Shown: positions 1 through 8,513 of the stretch, piece by piece
How positions within the stretch are numbered: position 1 is the stretch's first letter
Layout: the number at the start of each line of letters is the position of its first letter
Source of the DNA: Ancylobacter rudongensis
GTDB taxonomy: Bacteria > Pseudomonadota > Alphaproteobacteria > Rhizobiales > Xanthobacteraceae
Direction: 5' to 3'
Length of the DNA: 64,000 nt
Assembly: GCF_900100155.1 (NCBI RefSeq)
Contig: NZ_FMTP01000001.1
Location: 620,001-684,000, forward strand
Translations under genes and position numbers: made by a program
The notes under the pieces: generated by a model
What the model saw: only the letters and a program-made list of their open reading frames with translations
Database searches by the model: none
Told to the model about the DNA's origin: nothing

Positions 1-158
1 TGCAGAACAGCGCCGAGGCCGCGCTCGGTGCGCTCGACGGCCGCCGTGAGCGCGCTCTTGACGAGGGCGTGCGCGGTGCAGCCCTCGCGCTCGGCGGCGG
101 CCTTGAGGCGGGCCCGCAACGCATCGTCGATCTTCACGCCAATGGTGGTCTGCGACAT
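1..158 (-). CDS. Ribbon-helix-helix protein N-terminus, PutA-like (runs off window)
   Basis: Reading leftwards from the ATG at 158, the frame is open to the window edge and gives 52 residues of a ribbon-helix-helix DNA-binding fold. The start reads MSQTTIGVKIDDALRARLKA. In proline dehydrogenase/regulator PutA of E. coli, Thr5, Gly7 and Lys9 of the beta strand touch the operator; the same residues stand at the same positions here. The divergent 260-bp intergenic region holds TGCAACC at 243-249, the complement of the PutA core GGTTGCA, and GGTTGCG at 285-291. These points favour an autoregulating PutA. The catalytic part lies outside the window, so a stand-alone CopG-type antitoxin remains possible. 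Confidence 0.6.
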   Translation of the reverse strand, partial: MSQTTIGVKIDDALRARLKAAAEREGCTAHALVKSALTAAVERTERGLGAVL

Positions 159-418
159 GGTGCGATTTCCTCGCTGTCCCGGCTGGAGCTACCGCCGGGA
201 GTAACCGGCGCCATGAGAAGTGTAACCTCGGATACCAACAGGTGCAACCAGATCTGGAGAGAGGGATGCTGACGCATGCAGGCGGGTTGCGCTCCCGGCG
301 GGTGGCGCTGAGCAACCCATCCGGCTCCGCCCCGGCGAGCGTCCGGCGCGGCGTTGCCGCCATGATGACATGAAGGATACTCCTTGGCAGCCGCGCGAGG
401 GATACCCACCTGACCTCT

Positions 419-1447
419 ATGACCCGTCTTGCACACACCCCCCTTTCCGTTCTCGACCTCTCCTTCGTCGCCTCCGGCAGCAGCGGCCCGGAGGCGCTGC
501 GCGGCACGCTCGACCTTGCCCGCCATGTCGACGGCCTCGGCTTCGACCGCTTCTGGGTCGCCGAGCATCATAATCTTGCCTCCGTCGCTTCCGGCGCGCC
601 GGATATCATGGCCGGGCAGATACTGGCGGCGACCGAGCGCATCCGCGTCGGCTCCGGCGGGGTGATGCTGCCGAACCACGCCCCGCTGATGGTGGCCGAG
701 CGCTTCAAGGTGCTGGAGGCGCTCTATTCCGACCGGGTCGATCTCGGCCTGGGCCGGGCGCCCGGCACCGACCAGCTCACCTCCCACGCTCTGCGCCGCC
801 GGCAGGATGTCGATCCCGGCGATGATTTCCTAGATCGGCTGAAGGAGCTGATGCTGTGGGACAGCGGCCAGTGGCCGGCCGACCATCCCTACCGCACGAT
901 CCAGGTGATGCCGGTGGACGTGAAGCTGCCGCCGATCTTGCTGCTCGGCTCGTCGGGCTACAGCGCCCGGCTCGCGGCGCAGATCGGGGTCGGCTATGCC
1001 TATGCCCATCATTTCGCCCAGCATGACGTGCTCGACGCGATGCTGAGCTACCGCGCGGGCTTCCAGCCCTCGGAGCGCCTTGCAACACCCCACGCCATTC
1101 TCGCTCTGGCGGTGGTGTGCGCGCCGACCGACGAGGAGGCGGAGTATCTCGCCGGCAGCGTCGATCTCGCCCATCTGCGGCGGGCCCGTGGCCATTACGG
1201 CCCGATCCCCACCGCCGACGAGGCGGCCGCCTATCCCTACACCGAGGCGGACCGTGCCTTTATCCGCCGCAACCGCGACAAGGTGCTGGTTGGCGGTCCG
1301 GACAAGGTGGCGCAGGGGCTGGAGCGCTTTCTCGACACCACGCTGGCGGACGAGCTGATGATCGCCACCGCGATCCCCGACATGGCGGCGAAGAAACGCT
1401 CCTACACGCTGATCAGGGCGCTGCAGGCGGTGTCGGCGGCGGCCTGA
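419..1447 (+). CDS. Luciferase-like (LLM class) flavin-dependent oxidoreductase
   Basis: This 342-residue protein has the marks of the bacterial luciferase-like superfamily, FMN- or F420-dependent TIM-barrel enzymes. WVAEHHN is at residues 46-52, GVMLPNHAPL at 81-90, and GLGRAPGT at 110-117. The short-chain form with GRAPGT resembles the YhbW/MsnO8 group, whose substrates are mostly unknown. No Shine-Dalgarno is obvious before the ATG at 419, but the conserved N-terminal strand starts within 15 residues, so the start is probably right. It is transcribed away from the ribbon-helix-helix gene and is followed by a dispersed palindromic repeat. Its substrate cannot be told from sequence. Confidence 0.85.
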   Translation: MTRLAHTPLSVLDLSFVASGSSGPEALRGTLDLARHVDGLGFDRFWVAEHHNLASVASGAPDIMAGQILAATERIRVGSGGVMLPNHAPLMVAERFKVLEALYSDRVDLGLGRAPGTDQLTSHALRRRQDVDPGDDFLDRLKELMLWDSGQWPADHPYRTIQVMPVDVKLPPILLLGSSGYSARLAAQIGVGYAYAHHFAQHDVLDAMLSYRAGFQPSERLATPHAILALAVVCAPTDEEAEYLAGSVDLAHLRRARGHYGPIPTADEAAAYPYTEADRAFIRRNRDKVLVGGPDKVAQGLERFLDTTLADELMIATAIPDMAAKKRSYTLIRALQAVSAAA

Positions 1448-1467
1448 GGGTGCGTCGCTGAGACAGC

Positions 1468-1561
1468 GTCGTCCCGGACGACCGCAGGCCGATCCGGGAT
1501 CGCGGGCCGATATCGGATGACGATCCCGGCTCTCCGCTGCGCTTCGGCCCTGATGTCGTCC
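1468..1561. repeat. Dispersed palindromic repeat, family 1, copy A
   Basis: About 94 bp made of two mirrored halves. The left half has GTCCCGGAC, GCAGGCCG and ATCCGGGATCG; the right half has GATCCCGGCTC and a TTCGGCC-containing arm. It lies between the converging oxidoreductase and DMT exporter genes. Similar units occur at 11367, 13408, 16461, 44049, 57079 and 58750. This copy is more worn at its right end than copies B, G and H. Confidence 0.8.
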
Positions 1562-1568
1562 GAGGGGG

Positions 1569-2522
1569 CTATCCCGCCGCCTTTGCCGGGCGCGTCACCA
1601 GCCAGATGCCGAGTGCGATCGGGACGATGCCGAGAATGTCGAGCGGTGGCACCACCTCGCCCAGCAGCAGCCAGCCGAAGAGCAGGCCGAGCGGCGGCAT
1701 GAGGAAGTGCAGGCTGGAAGCCGCCGTCGCCGAGGCGCGGGTGAGCAGGTAGAACCACAGCCCATAGCCGCCTATGGAAACGCCGATCACCAGAAAGGCG
1801 AGGCCGCCGAAAAGATTGGCGGTGAGGTGGATGTCGCCGGTGCTCTCGGTGGCCAGCGCCACGGGAATGAGGGCGATCCCGCCCGCCAGGCACTGCACGG
1901 CATTGCCGCTCCATATGCCGCCGCGCGGCGTGAGATATTTAAAGGCCAGCGTTCCGGCGGCGAGAGCGGAGACGCCACCGGCGATGAGCAGCGTGCCGGC
2001 CAGCGTCTCATGCGCGCCGGCAAGGCGCGAACGCAGCACGATGACGACGCCGATCAGGCCAAGCGCAATGCCGGTCCATTTTCCCAGGCTCATCTTCTCG
2101 CCCAGCAGCGGCCCGGCGCCCAGCGCCACCAGCAGCGGCAGGCAGCTGGTGAGCACTGCCGTATAGGCTGAGGAAGTGAAGGTGAGCGCGGTCCAGTTCA
2201 GCCCGAGATAGACTGCGTTGTTTAGGATGCCGATGCCGATAAGCGCGACGATGTCGCGGCGGCGGATCGGCGGCAGGTCGCGGCGGCGCGCGCCGCTGTC
2301 CCACAGCGGGGCGAGGGCCAGCATGATCGAGCCCGCCAGAAGCAGGCGCACCGATAGCAGCATCAGCGGCGGGCAATCGGCCAGCGCCATCTTGGAGGCG
2401 GCAAAGGCGGACGACCACAGCACGCAGAACAGCCCCACCAGCAGCGGCAGCGGCAAAAAGGTGCGGGGCGTGGAGGCAATAGCCGCCGAAATCGCCGGGC
2501 TCGCCTTCGATGCGGGCGGCAT
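1569..2522 (-). CDS. DMT-superfamily (EamA) transporter
   Basis: A 317-residue very hydrophobic protein with about ten predicted membrane segments in two EamA-type halves of five. The first half begins around residue 25 with LLVGLFCVLWSSAFAASK, the usual first helix of RhaT/EamA exporters. The second half begins near residue 160. Proteins of this family move small metabolites or drugs across the inner membrane, commonly as exporters, but specificity is unreadable here. The ATG at 2522 has GGAG about 8 bases upstream. It converges with the luciferase-like gene and no partner lies next to it on the same strand. Confidence 0.85.
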   Translation of the reverse strand: MPPASKASPAISAAIASTPRTFLPLPLLVGLFCVLWSSAFAASKMALADCPPLMLLSVRLLLAGSIMLALAPLWDSGARRRDLPPIRRRDIVALIGIGILNNAVYLGLNWTALTFTSSAYTAVLTSCLPLLVALGAGPLLGEKMSLGKWTGIALGLIGVVIVLRSRLAGAHETLAGTLLIAGGVSALAAGTLAFKYLTPRGGIWSGNAVQCLAGGIALIPVALATESTGDIHLTANLFGGLAFLVIGVSIGGYGLWFYLLTRASATAASSLHFLMPPLGLLFGWLLLGEVVPPLDILGIVPIALGIWLVTRPAKAAG

Positions 2523-2637
2523 CGCGGATCTCCATTCTCATTGATGCGCACCCTAGGCGGGCTGGCTTCGATCGGAAAACGAGATGTCTTTATGGTCTCC
2601 ATGAGAAAATGCGATGCGTCTCCACCGGGACGCCGGC

Positions 2638-3816
2638 TCAGGGACGCCAGTCATAGATCCAGCGATAGCGCTCCAGCACCGCGCTCTCGGACTGGGCGCG
2701 CATGACGAAATCGCGGGCGAGGCGGGCCGGGCCGCCGAGATGGTAGATGCGGTCCATGCCGCGCGCCGCGCGCTGGACGCGGGCGGTGCGGGGGGCGCGC
2801 GCGGCCTCGTAGCGGCGCAGCGCGGCGGGGATGTCGGGCGCATCCGCTAGTTCGGCGGCGAGGACCACCGCGTCCTCTATCGCCTGCGCCGCGCCCTGGG
2901 CGAGGAAGGGCGGCATGGCATGGGCGGCATCGCCGAGCAGCGTCACCGCGCCGGTGCCCCAGTTGGTGAGCGGGTCGAGATCGAACAGCGCCCAGCGCAG
3001 CCAGCGCTCCGGCGCGTCGAGCAGGGCGCGGGCGTCGGGACACCAGCCACGATAATGCGCCAGAAGCTCGTCGCGGCCGCCGGCCTCGCTCCAGCCATGC
3101 ACCTCGCGCTCGTCCGGGGTGACGGCGACGAGATTGATCGCCCGGCCAGCTTTCACGGGGTAGGTGACGAGATGAGCGCCGGGGCCGAGCCAGAGCCGCG
3201 TCACCGTGTCGGTGAGGCGGGCGGGCAGCGCCTCCACCGGCACGGTGGCGCGCCAGGCGGCGCGGTGGCGGAAGGAGGGGCGGGCGCCGGGATGCAGCTC
3301 GCCGCGCACCACGGAGCGCAAGCCATCGGCGCCGATCAGCGCCTCGGCCGCCAGCGCTTCCTCGCCGCCAGCGTGGCGGAGCTTCAGGCAGACGCCGGCG
3401 CCGTCCTGGGTGAAGCTCTCCAGCGCATGGCCGAGCTTAAGCTCGATGGTGGGCACATCGCGCACGGCCGCGAGCAGGGCCGATTGCAGGTCGGCGCGGT
3501 GGATGACGAGGAAGGGCCCGCCGAAGCGTGCCTCGGCGGCCGCGCCCATCGGGCCGCCGGCGAGCCGTGTGCCGCGTCGCCCGTCGAGCACGGCAAAGGC
3601 ATCGGGGAACACCGCCTGTGCGGCGACGCGCTCATAGACGCCGAGTGCCTTCAGGCAGCGCGTGGCATTGGCCGCGAGTTGAACCCCGGCGCCCGCTTCC
3701 TCAAGCGCGGGGGCGCGCTCCAACAGCGTGACGGCAATGCCCGCCTTCGCCAGGGCAAGGGCGGCGGTGAGGCCGCCAATGCCGGCGCCGGCGATGGCAA
3801 GGGAGCGGGCGGGCAA
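2638..3816 (-). CDS. FAD-dependent monooxygenase, salicylate/hydroxybenzoate hydroxylase type
   Basis: A class A flavoprotein monooxygenase. The FAD-binding glycine motif (IAGAGIGGLTAALALAKAG) starts right at the N-terminus, the DG motif LIGADGLRSVVR is mid-protein, and the GD motif is TLLGDAAHAMPPFLAQGAAQ. The family hydroxylates aromatic acids using NAD(P)H and oxygen. The reading frame is open back to 3915, but that would overlap the zinc-finger gene by 91 bases. I chose the TTG at 3816, nine bases past that gene's stop, giving 392 residues, the usual family length. The start is uncertain. It probably shares a transcript with the zinc-finger gene. The true substrate is unknown. Confidence 0.8.
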   Translation of the reverse strand: MPARSLAIAGAGIGGLTAALALAKAGIAVTLLERAPALEEAGAGVQLAANATRCLKALGVYERVAAQAVFPDAFAVLDGRRGTRLAGGPMGAAAEARFGGPFLVIHRADLQSALLAAVRDVPTIELKLGHALESFTQDGAGVCLKLRHAGGEEALAAEALIGADGLRSVVRGELHPGARPSFRHRAAWRATVPVEALPARLTDTVTRLWLGPGAHLVTYPVKAGRAINLVAVTPDEREVHGWSEAGGRDELLAHYRGWCPDARALLDAPERWLRWALFDLDPLTNWGTGAVTLLGDAAHAMPPFLAQGAAQAIEDAVVLAAELADAPDIPAALRRYEAARAPRTARVQRAARGMDRIYHLGGPARLARDFVMRAQSESAVLERYRWIYDWRP

Positions 3817-3824
3817 GGCCGCGC

Positions 3825-4073
3825 TCAGGCGGCGGCCGGAATCTCGAACAGCGCGCCCGGCGGGGTCGATTCGGTGCCGTGCAGGTGGGAATCGAAGGTG
3901 TAGAGGGTCGAGCAATAGGGGCAGATGATCTCGTCATCCGAGCCCATGTCGAGGAACACATGCGGGTGGTCATAGGGCGGCAGCGCGCCCACGCACATGA
4001 ATTCCCGTGCCCCGATGGCGATCTTCGCCACTCCGGCCGAATTGTGGAAGTGGGGAACGACGTGGCCCGCCAT
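3825..4073 (-). CDS. Small zinc-finger domain protein (zf-CHCC type)
   Basis: An 82-residue protein with a C-terminal zinc-ribbon: a histidine in the segment DHPHVFLDMG and then CPYCSTLY at residues 51-58, matching the CHCC pattern of small alphaproteobacterial zinc-finger proteins related to the mitochondrial complex I subunit NDUFS6. ATG at 4073 was chosen because the conserved start MAGHVVPHF begins there; a much longer open frame to 4739 is a shadow of the gene on the other strand. It lies directly upstream of the monooxygenase. Function in bacteria is not established. Confidence 0.85.
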   Translation of the reverse strand: MAGHVVPHFHNSAGVAKIAIGAREFMCVGALPPYDHPHVFLDMGSDDEIICPYCSTLYTFDSHLHGTESTPPGALFEIPAAA

Positions 4074-4239
4074 GATGTTCGCCTGTCCGCGCTGGTGTTG
4101 AAATCGGCGCGACCATAGCCGCTGGCGCGCCGCGGTCCAAGGGGGCGGATGCGCCACCCGAGCCGCGCGCGCCCCATCGCGTCGCCACAATGGCGGGGCA
4201 AAAGGGGAAATCGCGCCGCGTGATCCCCATATCAACGCC

Positions 4240-5226
4240 ATGTACCGTTTTTTCGCCGCTGCCGGCTTTCTCCTCGCCTTCGCTGGTGCTGCCCATTGGG
4301 TGGTGCCGGCGGGGCGGCACGCCTTTGCGCTGGTGAGCGCGCAGGACGATGCGGCGCGGCTCGCCGATCTCCAGCTCGACGGGGTGCTGACGCCCGAGCG
4401 CACCGCGGTGGAGATCGACGCAGCGCTGGAGGAAAATGACGGTGAACTGGCGGCGAGCTTCATCGAACTTGCGGACGCGCGCGGCGTGCCCGTGACGGCG
4501 GAGCGCCGGGCCCGCGTCGCGCTCGCCAATGCGCCGGGCGCCAGTTTCGCGCGCGGCGCCGGCAGCTTCGGCCATGGCTTCCTGACCGGGCAGGGCGAGG
4601 ACCTCGCCGGCCTCGCCGGGGCGACCGCCGGCGATCTCACCGTGTGGGGCGATGTGCGCGATCTCGGCCGCCAGGCGGCGAACTGGGCACGCGGCGAGCC
4701 GGTGGACCACTTCATGGTCAACCTCGCCGGCATCGGCATCGTGGCGACCGGAGCGACCTATGCCGCTTTCGGCGCGCCGCTGACCTTCCGCGCCGGCATT
4801 TCCGTGCTGAAGGGCGCGCGACGGGCCGGCGTGGTCGGCGGGCGCTTCGCTGGCAACATCACGGCAGCGCTGCGCGGCGGCTCGAAGGCGCAGCTCGCCG
4901 CGCTGGTCGGCGATCTCGGCACCGCCGGCAGCAAGGCGGGCACGCGCGCCACCTTCGCCGGGCTGCGCCATGTCGACGATGCGGCGGGCGCGGCGCGGCT
5001 GAGCGCGCTGGCGCAGGCCAAGGGCGGCAAGACGCTGGCGATCTTCAAGACGCTGGGGCGTGGCGCGCTGTTCGTCACCGAGGCGATGGCCAAGCTCGCC
5101 TTCTGGGTGATGGCGGGCGTGCTGAACCTGTTCGGCCTCATTGCCTCGTTCAATGCGATGGTGGTGGCGATGCTTCGCCCGATGTGGAAGATAAGGCGGC
5201 GCCGGCCGTTGCTTCTGCCGGGGTGA
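4240..5226 (+). CDS. Membrane-associated protein of unknown function
   Basis: A 328-residue protein I do not recognise. It has an N-terminal hydrophobic segment (residues 1-20), an acidic helical region around 30-100, a hydrophobic glycine/alanine segment near 165-185, and a long C-terminal hydrophobic hairpin around 275-315 ending in the basic tail KIRRRRPLLLPG. The topology suggests inner-membrane anchoring at both ends with a middle region in the periplasm. The stop is 16 bases before a secreted DUF4087 gene, so the two are likely co-transcribed. Codon use matches the neighbours, so recent transfer is not indicated. Confidence 0.7.
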   Translation: MYRFFAAAGFLLAFAGAAHWVVPAGRHAFALVSAQDDAARLADLQLDGVLTPERTAVEIDAALEENDGELAASFIELADARGVPVTAERRARVALANAPGASFARGAGSFGHGFLTGQGEDLAGLAGATAGDLTVWGDVRDLGRQAANWARGEPVDHFMVNLAGIGIVATGATYAAFGAPLTFRAGISVLKGARRAGVVGGRFAGNITAALRGGSKAQLAALVGDLGTAGSKAGTRATFAGLRHVDDAAGAARLSALAQAKGGKTLAIFKTLGRGALFVTEAMAKLAFWVMAGVLNLFGLIASFNAMVVAMLRPMWKIRRRRPLLLPG

Positions 5227-5241
5227 GCCTTTGAGGAGGCG

Positions 5242-5613
5242 ATGATGCGCCGTGCCCTGCTGACATTGCTCTCCTTCGCCGCGCTGTTGCTCGTCGCCCT
5301 GCCGGCCGGCGCGGCGGAGAATCGCTGCGGCTGGTATGTGAACCCGACGCCGGGCAACTGGTATCTCTCCGACCGCGATGGCGACTGGTGGATGCGCTCG
5401 CAGGGCGGCATGGAGGCGGAAGGCTTCGACAACGCCCCTGACTTCGACGCCAAGCAATATGTGAAGCTGCAGCCGAACGGCTATGGCTATGGCTGCGCGT
5501 GCCTGAGCGTCGACACCGACAAGGCAGAAATGAACATCACCCGCATCTATTCCGGCAGCATCCTGCCGCTGTCGCGCTGCCGCAACGACAAGGCGTTGAA
5601 GAAGCCGGGCTGA
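5242..5613 (+). CDS. Secreted DUF4087-family protein
   Basis: A 123-residue protein with a clear signal peptide (residues 1-25, ending PAGAAE) and a compact domain with four or more cysteines. CGWYVNPTPGNWYLSDRDG near residues 30-48 is the hallmark start of DUF4087, and YGYGCACLSV follows near 83. The cysteines suggest disulfide bonds in the periplasm. GAGGAGG lies just before the doubled ATG at 5242/5245; either start gives the same mature protein. It follows the unknown membrane protein closely. The family's role is not known. Confidence 0.8.
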   Translation: MMRRALLTLLSFAALLLVALPAGAAENRCGWYVNPTPGNWYLSDRDGDWWMRSQGGMEAEGFDNAPDFDAKQYVKLQPNGYGYGCACLSVDTDKAEMNITRIYSGSILPLSRCRNDKALKKPG

Positions 5614-5681
5614 ACCGCCGGGCGCGGGTTGGCAGCGCGGCCTCGCCTGATTAGCGTGCCGCTTCCCGCAAGGAGCGCCTT

Positions 5682-6434
5682 ATGCCGAGCTTCAGCCATG
5701 ACGGAATCAACATCGCCTATCTCGACGAGGGAGAGGGCGAGCCTATCGTGCTCGTGCACGGCTTCGGCTCGACCAAGGAGATCAACTGGGTCGGGCCAGG
5801 CTGGGTCTCGACGCTGACCGGGGCGGGGCGGCGGGTGGTCGCCCTCGACAATCGCGGCCATGGCGCCTCCGCCAAGCTCTATCAGAGCGAACTCTACGAC
5901 CCCTGGCTGATGGCCCGCGACGTGCTGGCGCTCATCGACCATCTTGGGCTGACGCGGGTCGATCTGATGGGCTATTCCATGGGCGGGCGGATCAGTGCCT
6001 GTGCGACGCTGACCGCGCCGGAGCGGGTGCGCACGCTTATTCTCGGCGGCATCGGCATCCATCTGATCGCCGGCGCCGGCCTGCCGATCACCATTGCCGA
6101 CGCCCTGCGCGCCCCCAGCCTCGACGAGGTGACCGACCCGATGGGGCGGATGTTCCGCGCCTTCGCCGACCAGACCAAAAGCGACCGCGAGGCGCTGGCC
6201 GCCTGCATCATCGGCTCCCGCCGCACGCTGAGCCGTGAGGAGGTGGCGCGGATCAGCGTTCCGACGCTGATCGCGGTGGGCACGCGCGACGAGGTGGCCG
6301 GGGCGCCTGGGCCGCTCGCCGAACTGATCCCGGATGCGCGGGCGATCGACATTCCCGACCGCGACCATATGCGTGCCGTCGGCGACAAGGTGTTCAAGGA
6401 GGCGGTGCTGGCCTTCCTTGCCGAGCCGCGCTGA
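5682..6434 (+). CDS. Alpha/beta-fold hydrolase
   Basis: A 250-residue alpha/beta hydrolase. The oxyanion segment LVHGFGS is near residue 25, DNRGHGAS near 56-63, and the nucleophile elbow GYSMGGR is at 97-103 with Ser99. The late histidine is in DRDHMRAVGD near residue 227. This matches proline-iminopeptidase/esterase-like enzymes with no cap-domain signature that would name a substrate. An AAGGAG ribosome site precedes the ATG at 5682. It appears to be a single gene, followed by a 10-bp inverted repeat at 6469-6499. Confidence 0.85.
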   Translation: MPSFSHDGINIAYLDEGEGEPIVLVHGFGSTKEINWVGPGWVSTLTGAGRRVVALDNRGHGASAKLYQSELYDPWLMARDVLALIDHLGLTRVDLMGYSMGGRISACATLTAPERVRTLILGGIGIHLIAGAGLPITIADALRAPSLDEVTDPMGRMFRAFADQTKSDREALAACIIGSRRTLSREEVARISVPTLIAVGTRDEVAGAPGPLAELIPDARAIDIPDRDHMRAVGDKVFKEAVLAFLAEPR

Positions 6435-6468
6435 GGCGGGCAGGGGGCGAGGTGCGGGGGGGCCGGCT

Positions 6469-6569
6469 GGCCTTCTTGCCAGTTTGATTCAAGAAGGCCG
6501 GAAAGCTGAGTCAACGGAATCGCTTGGCGGGCGTTGTTGGCAAAGAGAATCGGCGCCGGCTCAGCTTTC
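6469..6569. repeat. Two inverted repeats upstream of cysE
   Basis: GGCCTTCTTG at 6469-6478 pairs perfectly with CAAGAAGGCC at 6490-6499 (11-base loop). Directly after it, GAAAGCTGAG at 6501-6510 pairs with CTCAGCTTTC at 6560-6569 (49 bases between). The first could end the hydrolase transcript, though no T-run follows; the second could be part of a structured cysE leader. These arms stand out in the 284-bp gap. Confidence 0.5.
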
Positions 6570-6718
6570 GATTCAACGGCGATGGGCCGGCGGCGGGGGG
6601 GCTCGATCATGCATTCGTGCAATCCCGGCGGCGTATTCCGGCGCGGGCGCTTGTGTTAGGCTTGGGACAACTCGGGACATCTGGCCGGCGCCCACGGGCG
6701 AACGGCGAGGGTAGAAAA

Positions 6719-7579
6719 ATGGCTGTGAATTCTCTTCAGCGCGCCGAGGTGCCGCGTGCGCTCGACAAGGTCGACCCGGTCTGGGCGCGCATCCGCGCCG
6801 AAGCGGAGACGATCACCCAGCGCGAGCCGGCGCTCGCCAGCTTCGTCTATTCGACCGTCCTCTATCACACCACGCTGGAGCGGGCGGTTGCGCATCGCAT
6901 CGCCCAGCGGCTCGACCATGGCGACGTGCCGGCGGACATCATCCGCCAGGCCTTCGAGGAGGCGGTGGCCGACGATCCCGGCCTTGGTGTCGCCATCCGT
7001 GCCGATATCGTCGCCGTGCTCGACCGCGACCCGGCGACCGACCGGGCGATCCAGCCTCTGCTCTATTTCAAGGGCTTCCACGCCATCCAGACCCATCGTC
7101 TGGCGCATTGGCTGTGGAAGAACGGCCGCACCGATTTCGCGCTTTACCTGCAAAGCCGCTCCTCGGCGGTGAACCAGGTCGACATCAACCCGGCGGCGCC
7201 GTTCGGGCGCGGCATCTTCTTCGACCATGCCACCGGCATCGTCGTCGGCGAGACGGCCGTGATCGAGGACAATGTCTCCGTGCTGCAGGGCGTCACGCTC
7301 GGCGGCACCGGCAAGGAGCATGGCGACCGCCACCCGAAGATCCGCCACGGCGTGCTGCTGGGCGCCGGCGCCAAGGTGCTGGGCAATATCGAGGTCGGCC
7401 ATTGCGCCCGCGTCGCCGCCGGCTCGGTAGTGCTGAAGCCCGTGCCCGCCCGCACCACCGTGGCCGGGGTGCCGGCCAAGGTGGTCGGCGAGGCCGGCTG
7501 TGCTGAGCCCTCGCGCAGCATGGACCAGATGTTCGACCAGTTCTCGGATATGCCCTCCTTCCTCGGCGAGGCGATCTGA
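6719..7579 (+). CDS. cysE: Serine O-acetyltransferase
   Basis: Makes O-acetylserine from serine and acetyl-CoA, the committed step to cysteine. The 286-residue protein has the helical SATase N-terminal domain (to about residue 155) and then a left-handed beta-helix with DINPAA, GIFFDHATGIVVGETAVI and LGGTGKEHGDRHPKI, where the catalytic Asp/His lie. It ends in GEAI; in this family the C-terminal isoleucine docks in the CysK active site to form cysteine synthase. ATG at 6719 was chosen over upstream in-frame codons because the conserved protein begins there and GAGGG precedes it. Two inverted repeats lie in the upstream gap. Confidence 0.95.
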   Translation: MAVNSLQRAEVPRALDKVDPVWARIRAEAETITQREPALASFVYSTVLYHTTLERAVAHRIAQRLDHGDVPADIIRQAFEEAVADDPGLGVAIRADIVAVLDRDPATDRAIQPLLYFKGFHAIQTHRLAHWLWKNGRTDFALYLQSRSSAVNQVDINPAAPFGRGIFFDHATGIVVGETAVIEDNVSVLQGVTLGGTGKEHGDRHPKIRHGVLLGAGAKVLGNIEVGHCARVAAGSVVLKPVPARTTVAGVPAKVVGEAGCAEPSRSMDQMFDQFSDMPSFLGEAI

Positions 7580-7678
7580 GCCTTAGTGTGTGAACAGCCG
7601 ATTGTGCCGGCGCCGGTTGCGCCGGCCGGCGCGTCGTGGCAAGCCTGCCGCCCGATCAACCCCCTTGGGAGCACGGAC

Positions 7679-7891
7679 TTGGAAAAGAAGGACCTGGAAC
7701 GCGTCCAGACCTATATGCGGCGCCTGTTCACCAACACCCAGTTGCGCGTCGTCGCGCGGCCGAAGAAGAAGGATTCGGCCGAGGTCTATCTCGGCGACGA
7801 GTTCATCGGCGTCCTGTTCGAGGATAAGGAAGACGGCGAGCTTTCCTATAATTTCCAGATGGCCATTCTCGACACCGATCTCGAGGACTGA
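7679..7891 (+). CDS. DUF3126 family protein
   Basis: A 70-residue protein typical of DUF3126, a small family confined largely to Alphaproteobacteria: RPKKKDSAEVYLGDEFIGVL (residues 28-47) and a terminal SYNFQMAILDTDLED. I place the start at TTG 7679, preceded by GGGAG with a 7-base spacer; upstream in-frame residues look non-conserved. The stop lies 5 bases before the gamma-carbonic-anhydrase-like gene, so the two form an operon, and cysE is 99 bases upstream. Function is unknown. Confidence 0.85.
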   Translation: MEKKDLERVQTYMRRLFTNTQLRVVARPKKKDSAEVYLGDEFIGVLFEDKEDGELSYNFQMAILDTDLED

Positions 7892-7896
7892 GGGCG

Positions 7897-8427
<531 letters not shown>

Positions 8428-8513
8428 GGAGGGCGGCAGGCCCCCCCGTTTCGACCATCATCTCCTGTCAGATCTGGGGAGCGATCCGCGGGGACGCGCA
8501 GCTGGAGACGCTG

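Noticed and set aside
1048-3903. Long minus- and plus-strand frames opposite annotated genes (for example 2920-3903 plus)
   Set aside because: Typical shadow frames in GC-rich DNA; the opposite strands encode clear protein families.
6524-6718. Longer start for cysE at 6524
   Set aside because: The added 65 residues cover the inverted repeats and look unlike protein; a good ribosome site precedes ATG 6719.
6435-6718. SAM-II or other sulfur riboswitch before cysE
   Set aside because: I could not find the conserved core of any known class; only inverted repeats are visible.
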